In this document: positions 34,926 through 43,099 of the stretch, one piece after another
Layout of the letters: every line of letters begins with the position of its first letter
How positions within the stretch are numbered: the first letter of the stretch is position 1
Assembly: GCF_003259315.1 (NCBI RefSeq)
Contig: NZ_QLLT01000004.1
Span: forward strand, 1-64,000
Source: Kitasatospora sp. SolWspMP-SS2h
GTDB lineage: Bacteria; Actinomycetota; Actinomycetes; Streptomycetales; Streptomycetaceae
Direction of reading: 5' to 3'
DNA: 64,000 nt
Made by a program: the position numbers and the translations under genes
The notes under the pieces: model-generated
The model's input: the letters and a program-made list of their open reading frames with translations, nothing else
Database searches by the model: none
Told to the model about the DNA's origin: nothing

Positions 34926-35750
34926 TTAGAAGTGGATCATGTGCTGGAAGGACGACTCCGCGCTGCTGACCTTGAGGTGGCTGCGGGTGCCGTAGGCGAG
35001 CGGGTTGTTCCAGTTGTACTCCTCCACGTCGAAGGAGCCGTCGGAGTACACCGCGTTGACGTAGGCGACGTGGCCGTAGGCCCCGTGGGTGTCGTTCACG
35101 GCGATGGCGCCGACGGTCGGGGTGGTGTTGACGCTGATGCCGAGGCGGCGGGCGGCGTCGTCCCAGGTGCTGGCGTTGCCCCAGGTGGTGCCGCCGTAGG
35201 AGTTGCTGAAGTTCGGGATGCCGAGGCGGTCCGCGATGCGGAAGGCCGCGAAGGCGGTGCAGTTCTTGGCGGCGAAGCCGCGGGTGCCGCCGTCGAAGTC
35301 GTTGGTGGGGCTCTCGTTGTCGTTGCTGGAGCTGCTGAGGAACTTGTGGGAGGCGTCGTTGTTCTTCAGGGTGGAGTTGAGGTTGCCCTTGGCGCCGGGG
35401 GCGAAGTCCTGGTAGGAGCCGGCGTAGCCGCTGTTGTAGTAGACGCGGACGGTCTGGCTGCTGCGGTTCCACACCGATGCGGCGTTGTTCTTGACGCAGA
35501 GGCCCTGGCCGGCGCCGGACCCCTTGAACTCGTAGCAGTCCGGCTGGCTGTCCCCGTAGTTGCTGAGGGAGCCGGTGAAGTCGGAGACCGAGCCAGCCTC
35601 GTCGCTGTTGTAGTAGTAGCAGAACTCTCCGGAGCCGCAGGATCCGTCGCGGGACGCGGCGAAGGCGGGCGCGGAGGTGGTGGCGATCAGCGGGACGGCC
35701 AGCGCCAGGGCGGTGCCGGCGACGGTGATCATGTTGCGTATGTTCTTCAC
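34926..35750 (-). CDS. Secreted I36-inhibitor-like plus CHAP amidase protein
   Basis: The 274-residue precursor has a signal peptide (to about 31). The N-terminal module (about 33-120) resembles peptidase inhibitor family I36: CGSGEFCYYYNSDEAG, YGDSQPDCYEF, CVKNNAASVWNRS. A CHAP domain follows with catalytic Cys in AKNCTAFAAF and His in GAYGHVAYVNAV. CHAP domains cleave peptidoglycan peptide bonds. Such I36-CHAP proteins are frequent in streptomycetes. Base composition is a little less GC-rich than its neighbours. Confidence 0.88.
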   Translation of the reverse strand: MKNIRNMITVAGTALALAVPLIATTSAPAFAASRDGSCGSGEFCYYYNSDEAGSVSDFTGSLSNYGDSQPDCYEFKGSGAGQGLCVKNNAASVWNRSSQTVRVYYNSGYAGSYQDFAPGAKGNLNSTLKNNDASHKFLSSSSNDNESPTNDFDGGTRGFAAKNCTAFAAFRIADRLGIPNFSNSYGGTTWGNASTWDDAARRLGISVNTTPTVGAIAVNDTHGAYGHVAYVNAVYSDGSFDVEEYNWNNPLAYGTRSHLKVSSAESSFQHMIHF

Positions 35751-35799
35751 GGTCTTCTCTCTCGGTGACGTGCCGTCAACGGGCGCTGACGGGCGATCG

Positions 35800-35890
35800 G
35801 GTCGTGCTTCGGTCGTGCTTCGGTCGTGCTCGGGCCGTGCCCCGGTCGTGCTCGGGCCGTGCCCCGGGCCGTGCGTGGGTCGTGCTCGGG
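35800..35890. repeat. Degenerate GGTCGTGCTC / GGGCCGTGCC repeats
   Basis: Alternating GGTCGTGCTTC, GGTCGTGCTC and GGGCCGTGCC units fill 35800-35890. They lie just downstream of the stop of the minus-strand gene at 35904. Confidence 0.75.
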
Positions 35891-35903
35891 AGGCAGCGCG
35901 CGG

Positions 35904-36788
35904 TCAGTGCGTGCGCTGGTACTCCTCCCAGGTCTGGATCGGGACGTGGGGGCCGTCGTCGGCGGCGTGGTTGGCCAGGCCGTTGAGGCCGAGGTAGTAG
36001 TCACCGGTCTGGTTCTGGGCCTGCGTGGACAGGTCGGTGTCGTTGATCGCGGCGGCGTGGATGTGCCACGGCCAGTCGCCCTGGCTGGGGTTGCGGACCC
36101 AGGCGGCGAACCCGACCTGGCGCAGGGCCTTGGCGACGGCGGTGCGGGTGGCGCTGGTCATGCCGTCGACGTTGACGTCCACGACACCGCCGCCGTCGTG
36201 GGTGCCGGCCGAGGTGGGGTCGCCGCCGGGGTTGTAGGAGCCCTGATCCAGGGTGAGCTTGTAGCCCAGGAGGCGTTCGGCCTCGGTGAGCATGTTCTGG
36301 GTGCGGGTGTCGATGGTGTAGCCGTTGCGCTGCACGTGGGCGCCGGGGCCGATCTGCTGGGTGACGGTGTACCGGCCCTGCCCGAGCGAGGTGAGGGAGG
36401 TGGTGCCGGGCAGCCCGTTGGCGGCCAGGCCGGTGTAGCCGAGGGAGCGCTGGTAGGCGGCGTAGGCGGCGATGGTGGTGGTGCCGAAGTAGCCGTCCAC
36501 CCACTTGGCGTCGAGGAGGCCGCGGGCCTGCAGGGCCCGCTCGACGGCCAGGACCGAGTCCTTGGCGCCCGGGGTCAGCGTGTTGTCGGCGCGCCGGGGG
36601 TCGATCTGGGCGGCCAGCACGGTGGCCTCCATGTTCACCGTCGGCAGCGCGGCGGCGGCCGCCGCGTCGGCGCGGGGCGTCGGGATCGCCGCGTTGGCCT
36701 GGGCGGCGCTCAGTACCAGGCCGCTCAGGACGGCGGCGGCCGTGAGCAGTCGGACGGCGGTCTTGCGGGTCTTGATGGCGGATGCCAT
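35904..36788 (-). CDS. Secreted peptidoglycan-binding, M15-like D,D-peptidase
   Basis: The 294-residue precursor has a signal peptide (to about 33). A PG_binding_1 domain (about 75-125) includes VERALQARGLLDAKWVDGYFG and YAAYQRSLGYTG. The C-terminal domain (about 145-270) shows M15/VanY-like zinc ligands: SAGTHDGGGVVDVN and WPWHIHAAA. It probably trims stem peptides in the cell wall. ATG 36788 has AGGAA about 7 nt upstream. It sits with other secreted wall-related genes. Confidence 0.82.
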   Translation of the reverse strand: MASAIKTRKTAVRLLTAAAVLSGLVLSAAQANAAIPTPRADAAAAAALPTVNMEATVLAAQIDPRRADNTLTPGAKDSVLAVERALQARGLLDAKWVDGYFGTTTIAAYAAYQRSLGYTGLAANGLPGTTSLTSLGQGRYTVTQQIGPGAHVQRNGYTIDTRTQNMLTEAERLLGYKLTLDQGSYNPGGDPTSAGTHDGGGVVDVNVDGMTSATRTAVAKALRQVGFAAWVRNPSQGDWPWHIHAAAINDTDLSTQAQNQTGDYYLGLNGLANHAADDGPHVPIQTWEEYQRTH

Positions 36789-37050
36789 GCGAGGGTTCCT
36801 TCTGGTTCGGTGGAGGATGGATCTCGACCCCGGCCCCGCTCCCGTCCCGGTGTCGGGCAACGGGCAGCGGGCGGGCGGGGGTTCAGTCGGAGGGGCTCCC
36901 GGCCGGGGCGGCGCTCAGCGGCACCGCCGGTCGGTGCGGCCGGCCGGTGCGGTCGTCACGGTCGTCATGGCTGTCGCGGCCGTCACGGTCGTCGCCGGTG
37001 TTCCGGGAGCCGGTGCCACGGCGGTCGCCGCAGGTGGGGCGGTCAGGCGG

Positions 37051-37494
37051 TCAGCAGCGGACGTCGGTCTTGACCGCGATGTCGCCGTCGCTGGGGTAGG
37101 GGATGGGGCCGTAGCCCGTCCAGCCCAGGCCCTGGGTGCACTCCGCCAGGGTCGCGGCGCCGAAGGACCACAGCTCCACGGAGTTGTGGCCGCACCGGGG
37201 GTCCTGGACGTCGTGCCCGCCGCCGGTGACGATGGCCGTGCACACGTCCCAGCTGCTGTGGGTGTTGCGGTAGCCCTCCCACACGTACAGGTAGGAGTAG
37301 TTCTTCCCGCAGCCCTTGTACTGCTTCACCGACGCCATCGTCTGCCCGCCGACGTTGAGGTAGGCGGTGCTGCCGATCTGGGTGACGCTGGAACAGCCGG
37401 ACGGGGTGGCTGCGGCGTTGGCCGCTCCGGGGATGGCGACGAGCATCGGCACGGCGATGGCCGCGGCGGTGGCGATCTTGGCGAGGACGCGCAT
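37051..37494 (-). CDS. Small secreted Cys-rich protein of unknown function
   Basis: The 147-residue precursor has a signal peptide (to about 28). The mature domain has six Cys (GCSS, GCGK, DVCT, RCGH, ECTQ and the C-terminal RC), likely three disulfides, with aromatic strands (YLYVWEGYRNTHSSWD, SVELWSFG). It was not recognised. It could be a small inhibitor, toxin or lectin-like protein. ATG 37494 is preceded by GAAAGAAGG. Confidence 0.7.
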   Translation of the reverse strand: MRVLAKIATAAAIAVPMLVAIPGAANAAATPSGCSSVTQIGSTAYLNVGGQTMASVKQYKGCGKNYSYLYVWEGYRNTHSSWDVCTAIVTGGGHDVQDPRCGHNSVELWSFGAATLAECTQGLGWTGYGPIPYPSDGDIAVKTDVRC

Positions 37495-37871
37495 GGCGAG
37501 GAGCCTTCTTTCGGGAAAGGGGGAGGGAGGAGGTGTCTCGGCCGTCGCCGGGACGCCGGAGCGGGTTCCGCCGGGGACGGACCGGGCCGCTCAGGGCGTG
37601 CGGAGACCGGCGGGCGGGGCCGAGGAGCCTGTGACGACCGCTGCGTCGGCCATCGGGGGCTGTCGCGGTCGGGGTCGTCTCTTCCCGACGTGACGTCATG
37701 TTCCGGTCTGGTCCGAGGTGTTCGGACGGCGGCGGCGGGCAGGTGGTGCTCGACCTCCGGGCGGGACGGCCTCGTGCGGCCGGCAGAGCCGCGGGCTCGG
37801 TCCGTGGAGGTCTGCGCGGAAGTCTGAAGGGGAGTCCGGGTGGGGCCCTCGCTGGAGCTCTCGGCGGAGGC
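37495..37871. other. Intergenic region, no gene supported
   Basis: No frame here has convincing coding character. The only structure noted is the 8-bp palindrome TGACGTCA (37691-37698). Confidence 0.4.
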
Positions 37872-38141
37872 TCAGGTGAGGGCGAGGCACCAGCCGCGCA
37901 GGGCCGGCGCTTGCTGCAGGGCGCGTTCGCAGACGTGGCGCAGGTTCATGGTCGCCGCGTCCGGGGTGTCCGCGATGATCGCGGCGGCGATGCGGTAGCA
38001 GTTGAGGTCGACGCGGGTGCGGATGTGTTCCACTCGGTCTTCGTGCCGGCTGTGGACCCAGATCAGGTCGGTGACCGCTTCAGCCGTCAGTTGCGAGGGC
38101 GCCGGATCGGAACAGGTGAGAGTCACCGCGACCAACTGCAC
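37872..38141 (-). CDS. Small soluble protein in the LuxR-peptide locus
   Basis: The 89-residue protein has a beta-strand start (LVAVTLTCSDP), a helix (LTAEAVTDLIWVHSRHEDRVEHI), a strand (TRVDLNCYRIAAAII) and a final helix (MNLRHVCERALQQAP) ending RGWCLALT. This looks like a small ferredoxin-like alpha/beta fold. The start could be GTG 38141 or GTG 38126. It begins 9 bp after the exported-peptide gene and is probably cotranscribed with it. Function is unknown. Confidence 0.6.
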   Translation of the reverse strand: MQLVAVTLTCSDPAPSQLTAEAVTDLIWVHSRHEDRVEHIRTRVDLNCYRIAAAIIADTPDAATMNLRHVCERALQQAPALRGWCLALT

Positions 38142-38150
38142 GAGGTCCGG

Positions 38151-38324
38151 TCAACTCTGTGCGGGGGGTGAAGCAGGAGCGGAATCCCAGTCGAAGCCCG
38201 AGCCGGCGACGGAGTGCCGGACGGCCGAGTGGCCGGCGGCGGCGCCGTCCGCGGCGAAGGAGACCAGACCGACAGTGAATGCGACGACCAGACCAGTGCA
38301 TACGATGCGTATCGAGTGAGTCAC
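38151..38324 (-). CDS. Short exported peptide, candidate signal
   Basis: The 57-residue peptide has a typical Sec signal (THSIRIVCTGLVVAFTVGLV, about 1-30). A short mature tail is rich in Gly, Ser, Asp and Trp and contains SGFDWDSAP. The GTG start at 38324 is supported by AGGAGAGAAC 6 nt upstream; longer upstream starts lack a ribosome site. It is transcribed away from a TrmB/LuxR-like regulator gene. Size, export and context fit a secreted signalling peptide, but this is inference. Confidence 0.65.
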   Translation of the reverse strand: MTHSIRIVCTGLVVAFTVGLVSFAADGAAAGHSAVRHSVAGSGFDWDSAPASPPAQS

Positions 38325-38512
38325 GACTGTTCTCTCCTGTTTCGTACCCATGCTGTGCCCGTGAGGGTTTGCTGTGTCAGTGAGTGGTTCGCGGAACTCG
38401 TCCCGGTTTTTGCGGCGTTTTCCGCTGACGAGGAAGAGCTTGCCGCCTACGGAAGGCGATGTCACGACTACGGAACTGGCATGAAGTCACTCGGCAGCTA
38501 AGTGCCAGATCA

Positions 38513-38567
38513 TTTCGCCTGCGAAAGCATTGCGTCCCCGGCTGCCCTGCACCGATGATGATCATCG
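38513..38567. promoter_or_regulatory. Palindromes in the regulator promoter
   Basis: TTTCGC-CT-GCGAAA (38513-38526) and CGATGAT-G-ATCATCG (38553-38567) are perfect inverted repeats. TTGCGT (38530-38535) with GATGAT (38554-38559) could be the -35/-10 pair, so the second palindrome would cover the -10. They may be regulator binding sites. Confidence 0.5.
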
Positions 38568-38586
38568 ATACGGGGAGGGTGTCGCG

Positions 38587-39561
38587 GTGTTGCACGTACT
38601 GGGATTGAACGCCCTGACGGAGGGCGTCTACAGGGCCCTACTGGCCGAGCCGGACGCGGGGGTCGAACGGATCGCCACGAGCCTGCGCCTGACGGAGGCG
38701 CAGGTGCGGGAAGCGCTCGACGAACTACTGGAACTGACGCTGCTTCGGCCGACGACCGGCTCGCACGCACTGCGGGCCGTCAGCCCGGAAGTCGGACTGA
38801 CCAGGCTACTCGCCCGCAACCAGAACCAACTACTCTTCCGCCAGCAGCAGTTGGAGAGCGCCCGGTCCGAGATCGCCGCCCTCTCCGCCGAGTACGTCGA
38901 CCGGCGGCCCGACGACGAGCAGGTCCTGCGGCTGGAGTCCCTCGACGCCGTCCGCGACCGCCTGGAGGAACTCGCGGCCACCGCGACCCGGGAATGCCTC
39001 TCCCTGATGCGGGGGGGAGCAGTTCGTCCCGATTCCATCCAGGCCGGCAAACACCCCAATCAGCTGGCGCTGGAACGCGGCGTGGTCATTCGCAGCATCT
39101 TCCAGGACAGCTTCCGCAACGACCCCGACACCCTGCGATATGCCCGCTGGTTGGCCGAGTTGGGCGGTCTGACGCGCACCGTGCCGCTGCTGCCGATCCG
39201 GCTGGTGATCGTCGACCGCAGCATCGCCCTGGTGCCGATCGACCCCAGCGACGGCCGCCGCGGCGCACTGGAGCTGCACGGGGCGGCGCTGATCCAGCCG
39301 CTGTGCGCGCTGTTCGACGAACTCTGGCGCAGCGGAACCGACTTCGGGCAGCCCACCCCCCGCGACGGCCAGGATCTCACCGGGTCCGAGCGCGCCCTGC
39401 TGGAACTGCTGAGCCAAGGCCACACCGACGAGTCCGCCGGCCGCAAGCTGGGCCTGTCCCTGCGGACGGTGCGCCGAATGATGCAGGACCTGATGAGCCG
39501 GCTGGGCGCCGAGAGCCGCTTCCAGGCGGGAGCCCAGGCCGTCCGGAACGACTGGCTCTGA
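38587..39561 (+). CDS. TrmB-like/LuxR-type HTH transcriptional regulator
   Basis: The 324-residue protein starts at GTG 38587 with GGGGAGGG 7 nt upstream. The N-terminus is a TrmB-like winged helix (LGLNALTEGVYRALLAEP, ERIATSLRLTEAQVREALDEL). A coiled coil (FRQQQLESARSEIAALSAEY) and a phospholipase-D-like or sensor region (LERGVVIRSIFQDSF) follow. The LuxR HTH is at the C-terminus (SERALLELLSQGHTDESAGRKLGLSLRTVRRMM; read as two overlapping parts). Streptomycetes have many such regulators. This one faces a short exported peptide gene. Confidence 0.87.
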   Translation: MLHVLGLNALTEGVYRALLAEPDAGVERIATSLRLTEAQVREALDELLELTLLRPTTGSHALRAVSPEVGLTRLLARNQNQLLFRQQQLESARSEIAALSAEYVDRRPDDEQVLRLESLDAVRDRLEELAATATRECLSLMRGGAVRPDSIQAGKHPNQLALERGVVIRSIFQDSFRNDPDTLRYARWLAELGGLTRTVPLLPIRLVIVDRSIALVPIDPSDGRRGALELHGAALIQPLCALFDELWRSGTDFGQPTPRDGQDLTGSERALLELLSQGHTDESAGRKLGLSLRTVRRMMQDLMSRLGAESRFQAGAQAVRNDWL

Positions 39562-39573
39562 CCCCACGGCAAC

Positions 39574-39598
39574 TGCCCCGGAGCGGCTGCCCGGGGCA
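39574..39598. terminator. Small hairpin after the regulator gene
   Basis: TGCCCCGG and CCGGGGCA form an 8-bp stem between the regulator stop and the converging small gene. Confidence 0.55.
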
Positions 39599-39835
39599 CT
39601 ACGGGAGTGCGTCGTCCCGGCGAAGGGAACGGGGGCGCCCCGGCCGCTCGGCCGGCTCCCGCACCCGCTCCTCGACGCCCTCGCCGCCGCGCAGCACCAG
39701 CCGCAGCCGCAACGGTTCCGGCCGCGAGACCCGCTCCAGCCGTTCGGCGAACAGCGCGTCCCACCCCGCCACCCGCAGCGGCCGCTCCGCCACGGGTAGC
39801 GTGCACGAGGCCGGCACCCAGTCCGGACCGCTCAT
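39599..39835 (-). CDS. Small hypothetical protein, probably C-terminally degraded
   Basis: The 78-residue protein begins MSGPDWVPASCTLPVAERPL and continues VAGWDALFAERLERV and VLRGGEGVEERV. From memory this start belongs to an actinobacterial family whose C-terminus continues with an E-S-x-C-C-S-F-F motif. Here the sequence after EERV turns into low-complexity EPAERPGRPRSLRRDD. I therefore suspect a frameshift or loss of the Cys pair. ATG 39835 has GGGAG upstream. Function is unknown. Confidence 0.5.
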   Translation of the reverse strand: MSGPDWVPASCTLPVAERPLRVAGWDALFAERLERVSRPEPLRLRLVLRGGEGVEERVREPAERPGRPRSLRRDDALP

Positions 39836-40163
39836 CTCGTCCGCTCCCGTCCCCAGGCCCGCGATCGGGGACGCCTTCGCGGGGTACCGGAGGCAACCGC
39901 GGCCCGGGTGGCCGTGCGGCGGTCGTCCCGGAACCGCGGGCCCGAATCGCGGGCTCGAATCGCGCGCCCGCACCGTGGCCCCGAACCGGAAATGCGCCCC
40001 GCCCGTTCCCGTTCCGTGCACCCGGGGTTCGCGGGGTTCTCCGCGCGGTAGTGGCGGCGGGCGAATCCGATTCCGGCGTGATGTCGGGAAAATCCGGACG
40101 TCCGGACATTCCGAATTCGTGAAAAATGCGTCATTGGCCGCCGAATTCAGTAACGTGTCCCGC
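39836..40163. other. Intergenic region with a 14-bp palindrome
   Basis: The segment becomes AT-richer after 40060. TCCGGACGTCCGGA (40093-40106) is a perfect palindrome. Two GAATTC palindromes lie close by. I saw no cobalamin-riboswitch signature although the next gene is BtuF-like. Confidence 0.45.
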
Positions 40164-40973
40164 ATGGACGCGGCGCGGCGGTTGACGGACGACGAGGGCG
40201 ACGACGTACGGCTGCCGCCCGGGCTCCGGCGGGTGGTCTCCCTCGTCCCTTCGCTCACCGAGGCCGTCGCCGTCAGCGCCCCCGGCCTGCTGGTCGGTGC
40301 CACCGACTGGTGCACCCACCCCGCCGGGCTGGACGTCGCCCGGATCGGCGGCACCAAGAACCCCTCGGTGGAGGCGATCTGCGCGCTCCGCCCCGACCTG
40401 GTGATCGCCAACGAGGAGGAGAACCGCGCCCCCGACCTGGCCGCGCTGCGCGCCGCTGGACTCCCGGTGTGGACCACCCGCGTCCGCGACCTCGACCAGG
40501 CCCTCGCCTCGCTCCACCGGCTGCTCGTGGACGTCCTCCAACTCCCTTGCCCCGACTGGCTGGTGGCCGCCCGACAGGCATGGTCCTTCCAGCCGCCCGC
40601 CTGCGCCGTGCGGGCCGTCGCCCCGATCTGGCGCCGCCCCTGGATGGTCCTCGGCCGGGACACCTTCGCCGCCGATCTGCTCCGCCGCCTGGGCGTCGAC
40701 CTGCTCCCGGCCGACGCTCCCGACGACCCCGACCGCCCCGGCGCCCCCGACCGCTACCCGCGCCTCCCGCTCGCCGAACTCCACTCCCTGGGGCCCGAGT
40801 TGCTGCTCCTGCCGGACGAGCCCTACCGCTTCACCGCCACCGACGGGCCGGACGCCTTCCCGGGCCTCCCGTACGCCCTCCTCGACGGCCGCCACCTCAC
40901 CTGGTACGGCCCCTCGCTCGCCCAGGCCCCGGCCGTCCTCGCCGCCCAGCTCGCCGACCGCCGCCGCCCCTGA
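40164..40973 (+). CDS. Helical backbone metal receptor (TroA/BtuF-like), cytosolic form
   Basis: The 269-residue protein has the type III periplasmic-binding fold used for cobalamin, siderophores and metals: RRVVSLVPSLTEAVAV, LVGATDWCTHPAGL, RIGGTKNPSVEAI, LRPDLVIANEEENR and LLPDEPYRF. There is no signal peptide or lipobox, so it is probably not a classical ABC-transporter receptor. It may act as a cytosolic cofactor or metal-binding protein. ATG 40164 is preferred; GTG 40155 is an alternative. Confidence 0.85.
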   Translation: MDAARRLTDDEGDDVRLPPGLRRVVSLVPSLTEAVAVSAPGLLVGATDWCTHPAGLDVARIGGTKNPSVEAICALRPDLVIANEEENRAPDLAALRAAGLPVWTTRVRDLDQALASLHRLLVDVLQLPCPDWLVAARQAWSFQPPACAVRAVAPIWRRPWMVLGRDTFAADLLRRLGVDLLPADAPDDPDRPGAPDRYPRLPLAELHSLGPELLLLPDEPYRFTATDGPDAFPGLPYALLDGRHLTWYGPSLAQAPAVLAAQLADRRRP

Positions 40974-40997
40974 CTGCCCGACCGCCCCGACGGTGGG

Positions 40998-41753
40998 TCA
41001 ACTCGGCTGTCGCGAAAGGCCCTTGTGGTGCACGGCGGTCGCCTCGCCGAGGGCGACGAGGGCGTCGGCGAGGCGGGCCGTCTGGGTGGCGACGGTGCGT
41101 TCCGGGTCGGCCTGGGAGGTGAGGAAGGCGCCGTCGAAACCGGCGAGGGTGAAGTGGTCGAGTTCCTCGGCGACCGCCCGGGCGGTCTCGGGGCCCTGGT
41201 CGGTGAAGACCGCGGAGATCATCGCCCGGATGTGGGCGCGGGCCTCGTCGCGCACCCGCCGGTTCATCTCCGCGACCTCGGCCTCGGTGGCCTCGTCGCT
41301 CAGCAGCAGCAGGAAGTGCAGCCGCATGAAGTCGGGTTGGGCGGCGAGGACTTCGGCGGTCCGGTCCAGGTACCAGGCCATCCGCTCGCGGTGGCTGCCG
41401 CCCTCGGGGGGATCGCGGTGGGCGGTGCGCATGGCGGCGAAGAAGTCGCGGGCGCCGCGCGCCATCACGGCGGAGAGCAGGCCGCCCTTGGAGTGGAAGT
41501 GGTGGTAGATCGCGCTCCGGGGCAGCCCGGTCTCGGCGGTGATGGTCGAGATGGTGGTGGCGGCGTAGCCCCGCAGGGCCATCACGCGGGCCGTCGCGTC
41601 GAGGATCTCCTCCTTCGAACGCCGACCGCGCCGGTTGCCGCCCGGCTCCGCCACCCCTGTCCCTGGCCCGGTCTCCGCCGTCCCTGTCCCCGCCCCGGCC
41701 ACCGCCACTGCCCCGTCCGCCCCCTCGCGCGATGCGTCGCCCACTGCCCTCAC
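40998..41753 (-). CDS. TetR/AcrR family transcriptional regulator
   Basis: The 251-residue protein has an unusually long Ala/Gly/Thr-rich N-terminal extension (about 1-45). The TetR HTH follows (RSKEEILDATARVMALRGY, TTISTITAETGLPRSAIYHH, FHSKGGLL). The C-terminal domain has MAWYLDRTAEVLAAQPDFMR. The GTG at 41753 is the longest start with an AGGCGGG site; a shorter form beginning near the HTH is possible. No divergent partner with a clear operator is seen. Confidence 0.82.
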   Translation of the reverse strand: MRAVGDASREGADGAVAVAGAGTGTAETGPGTGVAEPGGNRRGRRSKEEILDATARVMALRGYAATTISTITAETGLPRSAIYHHFHSKGGLLSAVMARGARDFFAAMRTAHRDPPEGGSHRERMAWYLDRTAEVLAAQPDFMRLHFLLLLSDEATEAEVAEMNRRVRDEARAHIRAMISAVFTDQGPETARAVAEELDHFTLAGFDGAFLTSQADPERTVATQTARLADALVALGEATAVHHKGLSRQPS

Positions 41754-41808
41754 CCCGCCTGCTACCCGCCGACCCCGGGTTCACGGGCCCGGCCGCCCGG
41801 AGCGGGCC

Positions 41809-42486
41809 TCAGCGGCGGGGCGCCCGGGTGAACACGCAGTCGCCGCACAGGCCGCCGGACGGGGTGCGGTAGTACAGGCAGCACGAGGCCCGACGGAAGG
41901 CGAGCGGACGCCCGGGCGCGGAGACCGTCCCGGTGGCCGCGAGCGCCGGGCGGGCCAGCAGGGCGCGGGCCAGCGCGGCGGCCGGGGCGCGGAAGGCCGG
42001 GACGGTCGCCGCCTGGCGGGCCGCACCGACCAGCGCGGAGGCGGCGTTGCCCGCGAGCAGGCCCGGGGCGAGCGGGGTGACGGCGCGCACGGCCCCCGCG
42101 AGCGGCGCCAGTTGGCCCGTCAGCACCGTCGCCTCCAGCGCCTCGGCGGTGGCCTCCCGGCCGGGCGCGGACGGCAGCCACAGGTCGAACGGCCCCTGCG
42201 GCGGCAGCGCGAACCACGCCCCGTCCAACTCCGGCACCCGCCCCGTCGCCAGCGCCGCCCCGAGCGCCACCGACCACAGCCGCGCCGCCAGCCCCAGGTG
42301 CGCCGTCGACGCCGCCACCCGCGGCTCGCCCGTCCCCAGCACCCGGCCCACCTCGGCGATCCGCGCCGCCAACGGGCCGTCCGCTGCGGACAGTTCGGGC
42401 AGCGGCCGGAACCCGGGCGGCGGGGACGCGTCGGTGCGGACGGCGAAGTACGGGCCGAGCGCGGCGCGCGGATCGGTGGCCGTCAC
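41809..42486 (-). CDS. (2Fe-2S)-binding, FhuF C-terminal-like protein
   Basis: The 225-residue protein ends with the 2Fe-2S ligand pattern CC-x10-C-x2-C (RASCCLYYRTPSGGLCGDC, then VFT). This is the FhuF-type ferric-siderophore reductase C-terminal motif. The body is Ala/Leu-rich helical (STAHLGLAARLWSVALGAAL). It probably reduces ferric siderophores or another iron chelate in the cytosol. The GTG at 42486 is uncertain, with no clear ribosome site. TACACT upstream could be a -10. Confidence 0.8.
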   Translation of the reverse strand: MTATDPRAALGPYFAVRTDASPPPGFRPLPELSAADGPLAARIAEVGRVLGTGEPRVAASTAHLGLAARLWSVALGAALATGRVPELDGAWFALPPQGPFDLWLPSAPGREATAEALEATVLTGQLAPLAGAVRAVTPLAPGLLAGNAASALVGAARQAATVPAFRAPAAALARALLARPALAATGTVSAPGRPLAFRRASCCLYYRTPSGGLCGDCVFTRAPRR

Positions 42487-42588
42487 GGTCGGGACGGCGT
42501 CGGCGAATCGCAGGTGAGGGGCACATCGCGGAGTGTAGTGTGGCAAGCCGCCCGGCGCGGGCGGCAGATCGAGGGAGGGGGCGGGCCG

Positions 42589-43023
42589 ATGGACCCGATT
42601 TCGCTGGGACTGCTGGCGGCACTGGCCGGGGGCGCGGGCGGGGAGCTCGGCAAGCAGTGCTGGACCGGGCTGACCGCACTGGTCCGCCGGCCGTTCCAGC
42701 ACGCGGCGGCGGCCTCGGTCAGCAGCGGCGAGGCCGAGCTGGTGGCGCTGGAGCGCGACCCGCAGAACACCGAACTGGCCGGGCGGCTGAACAGCGCGCT
42801 GGCTGTCCGCGCCGCGCTGGAACCGGAGTTCGGCCCCGCGCTGGAGCGCTGGCACGGCCAGGCCGAGGCCGCGCTGAGCGGCGACACCCTGCACAACGTG
42901 ATCAGCGGCGGCACGTTCAGCGGCATCACGATCCAGGGCAAGGTCAACGGCGGCGTCCACCAGCACCAGCACCAGCCGCAGCAGGCGCCCGCGCCGACGA
43001 ACGGCACCCAGCAGCCCGGATAA
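42589..43023 (+). CDS. Small protein with NVISGGTFxGxxIQG motif
   Basis: The 144-residue protein has a hydrophobic Gly-rich N-terminus (SLGLLAALAGGAGGELGKQ), a helical middle, and the motif HNVISGGTFSGITIQGKVNG at about 103-122. A His/Gln-rich tail follows. The ISGG.F.G..IQ pattern recurs in actinobacterial proteins associated with NTPase/effector (conflict) systems. No NTPase gene lies next to it here. GAGGGAGGGGG precedes ATG 42589. Function is unknown. Confidence 0.65.
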   Translation: MDPISLGLLAALAGGAGGELGKQCWTGLTALVRRPFQHAAAASVSSGEAELVALERDPQNTELAGRLNSALAVRAALEPEFGPALERWHGQAEAALSGDTLHNVISGGTFSGITIQGKVNGGVHQHQHQPQQAPAPTNGTQQPG

Positions 43024-43099
43024 CCCCCTGGCGTCCGCCCGGCCACGGCACCTAGGGTCCGTCCCGGAACGGTCGGCTCACCGGTGAGGGAGAGAACGG

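Noticed and set aside
39836..40163. Cobalamin riboswitch before the BtuF-like gene
   Set aside because: No B12-box-like GCCACTG core was found and the structured region is too short.
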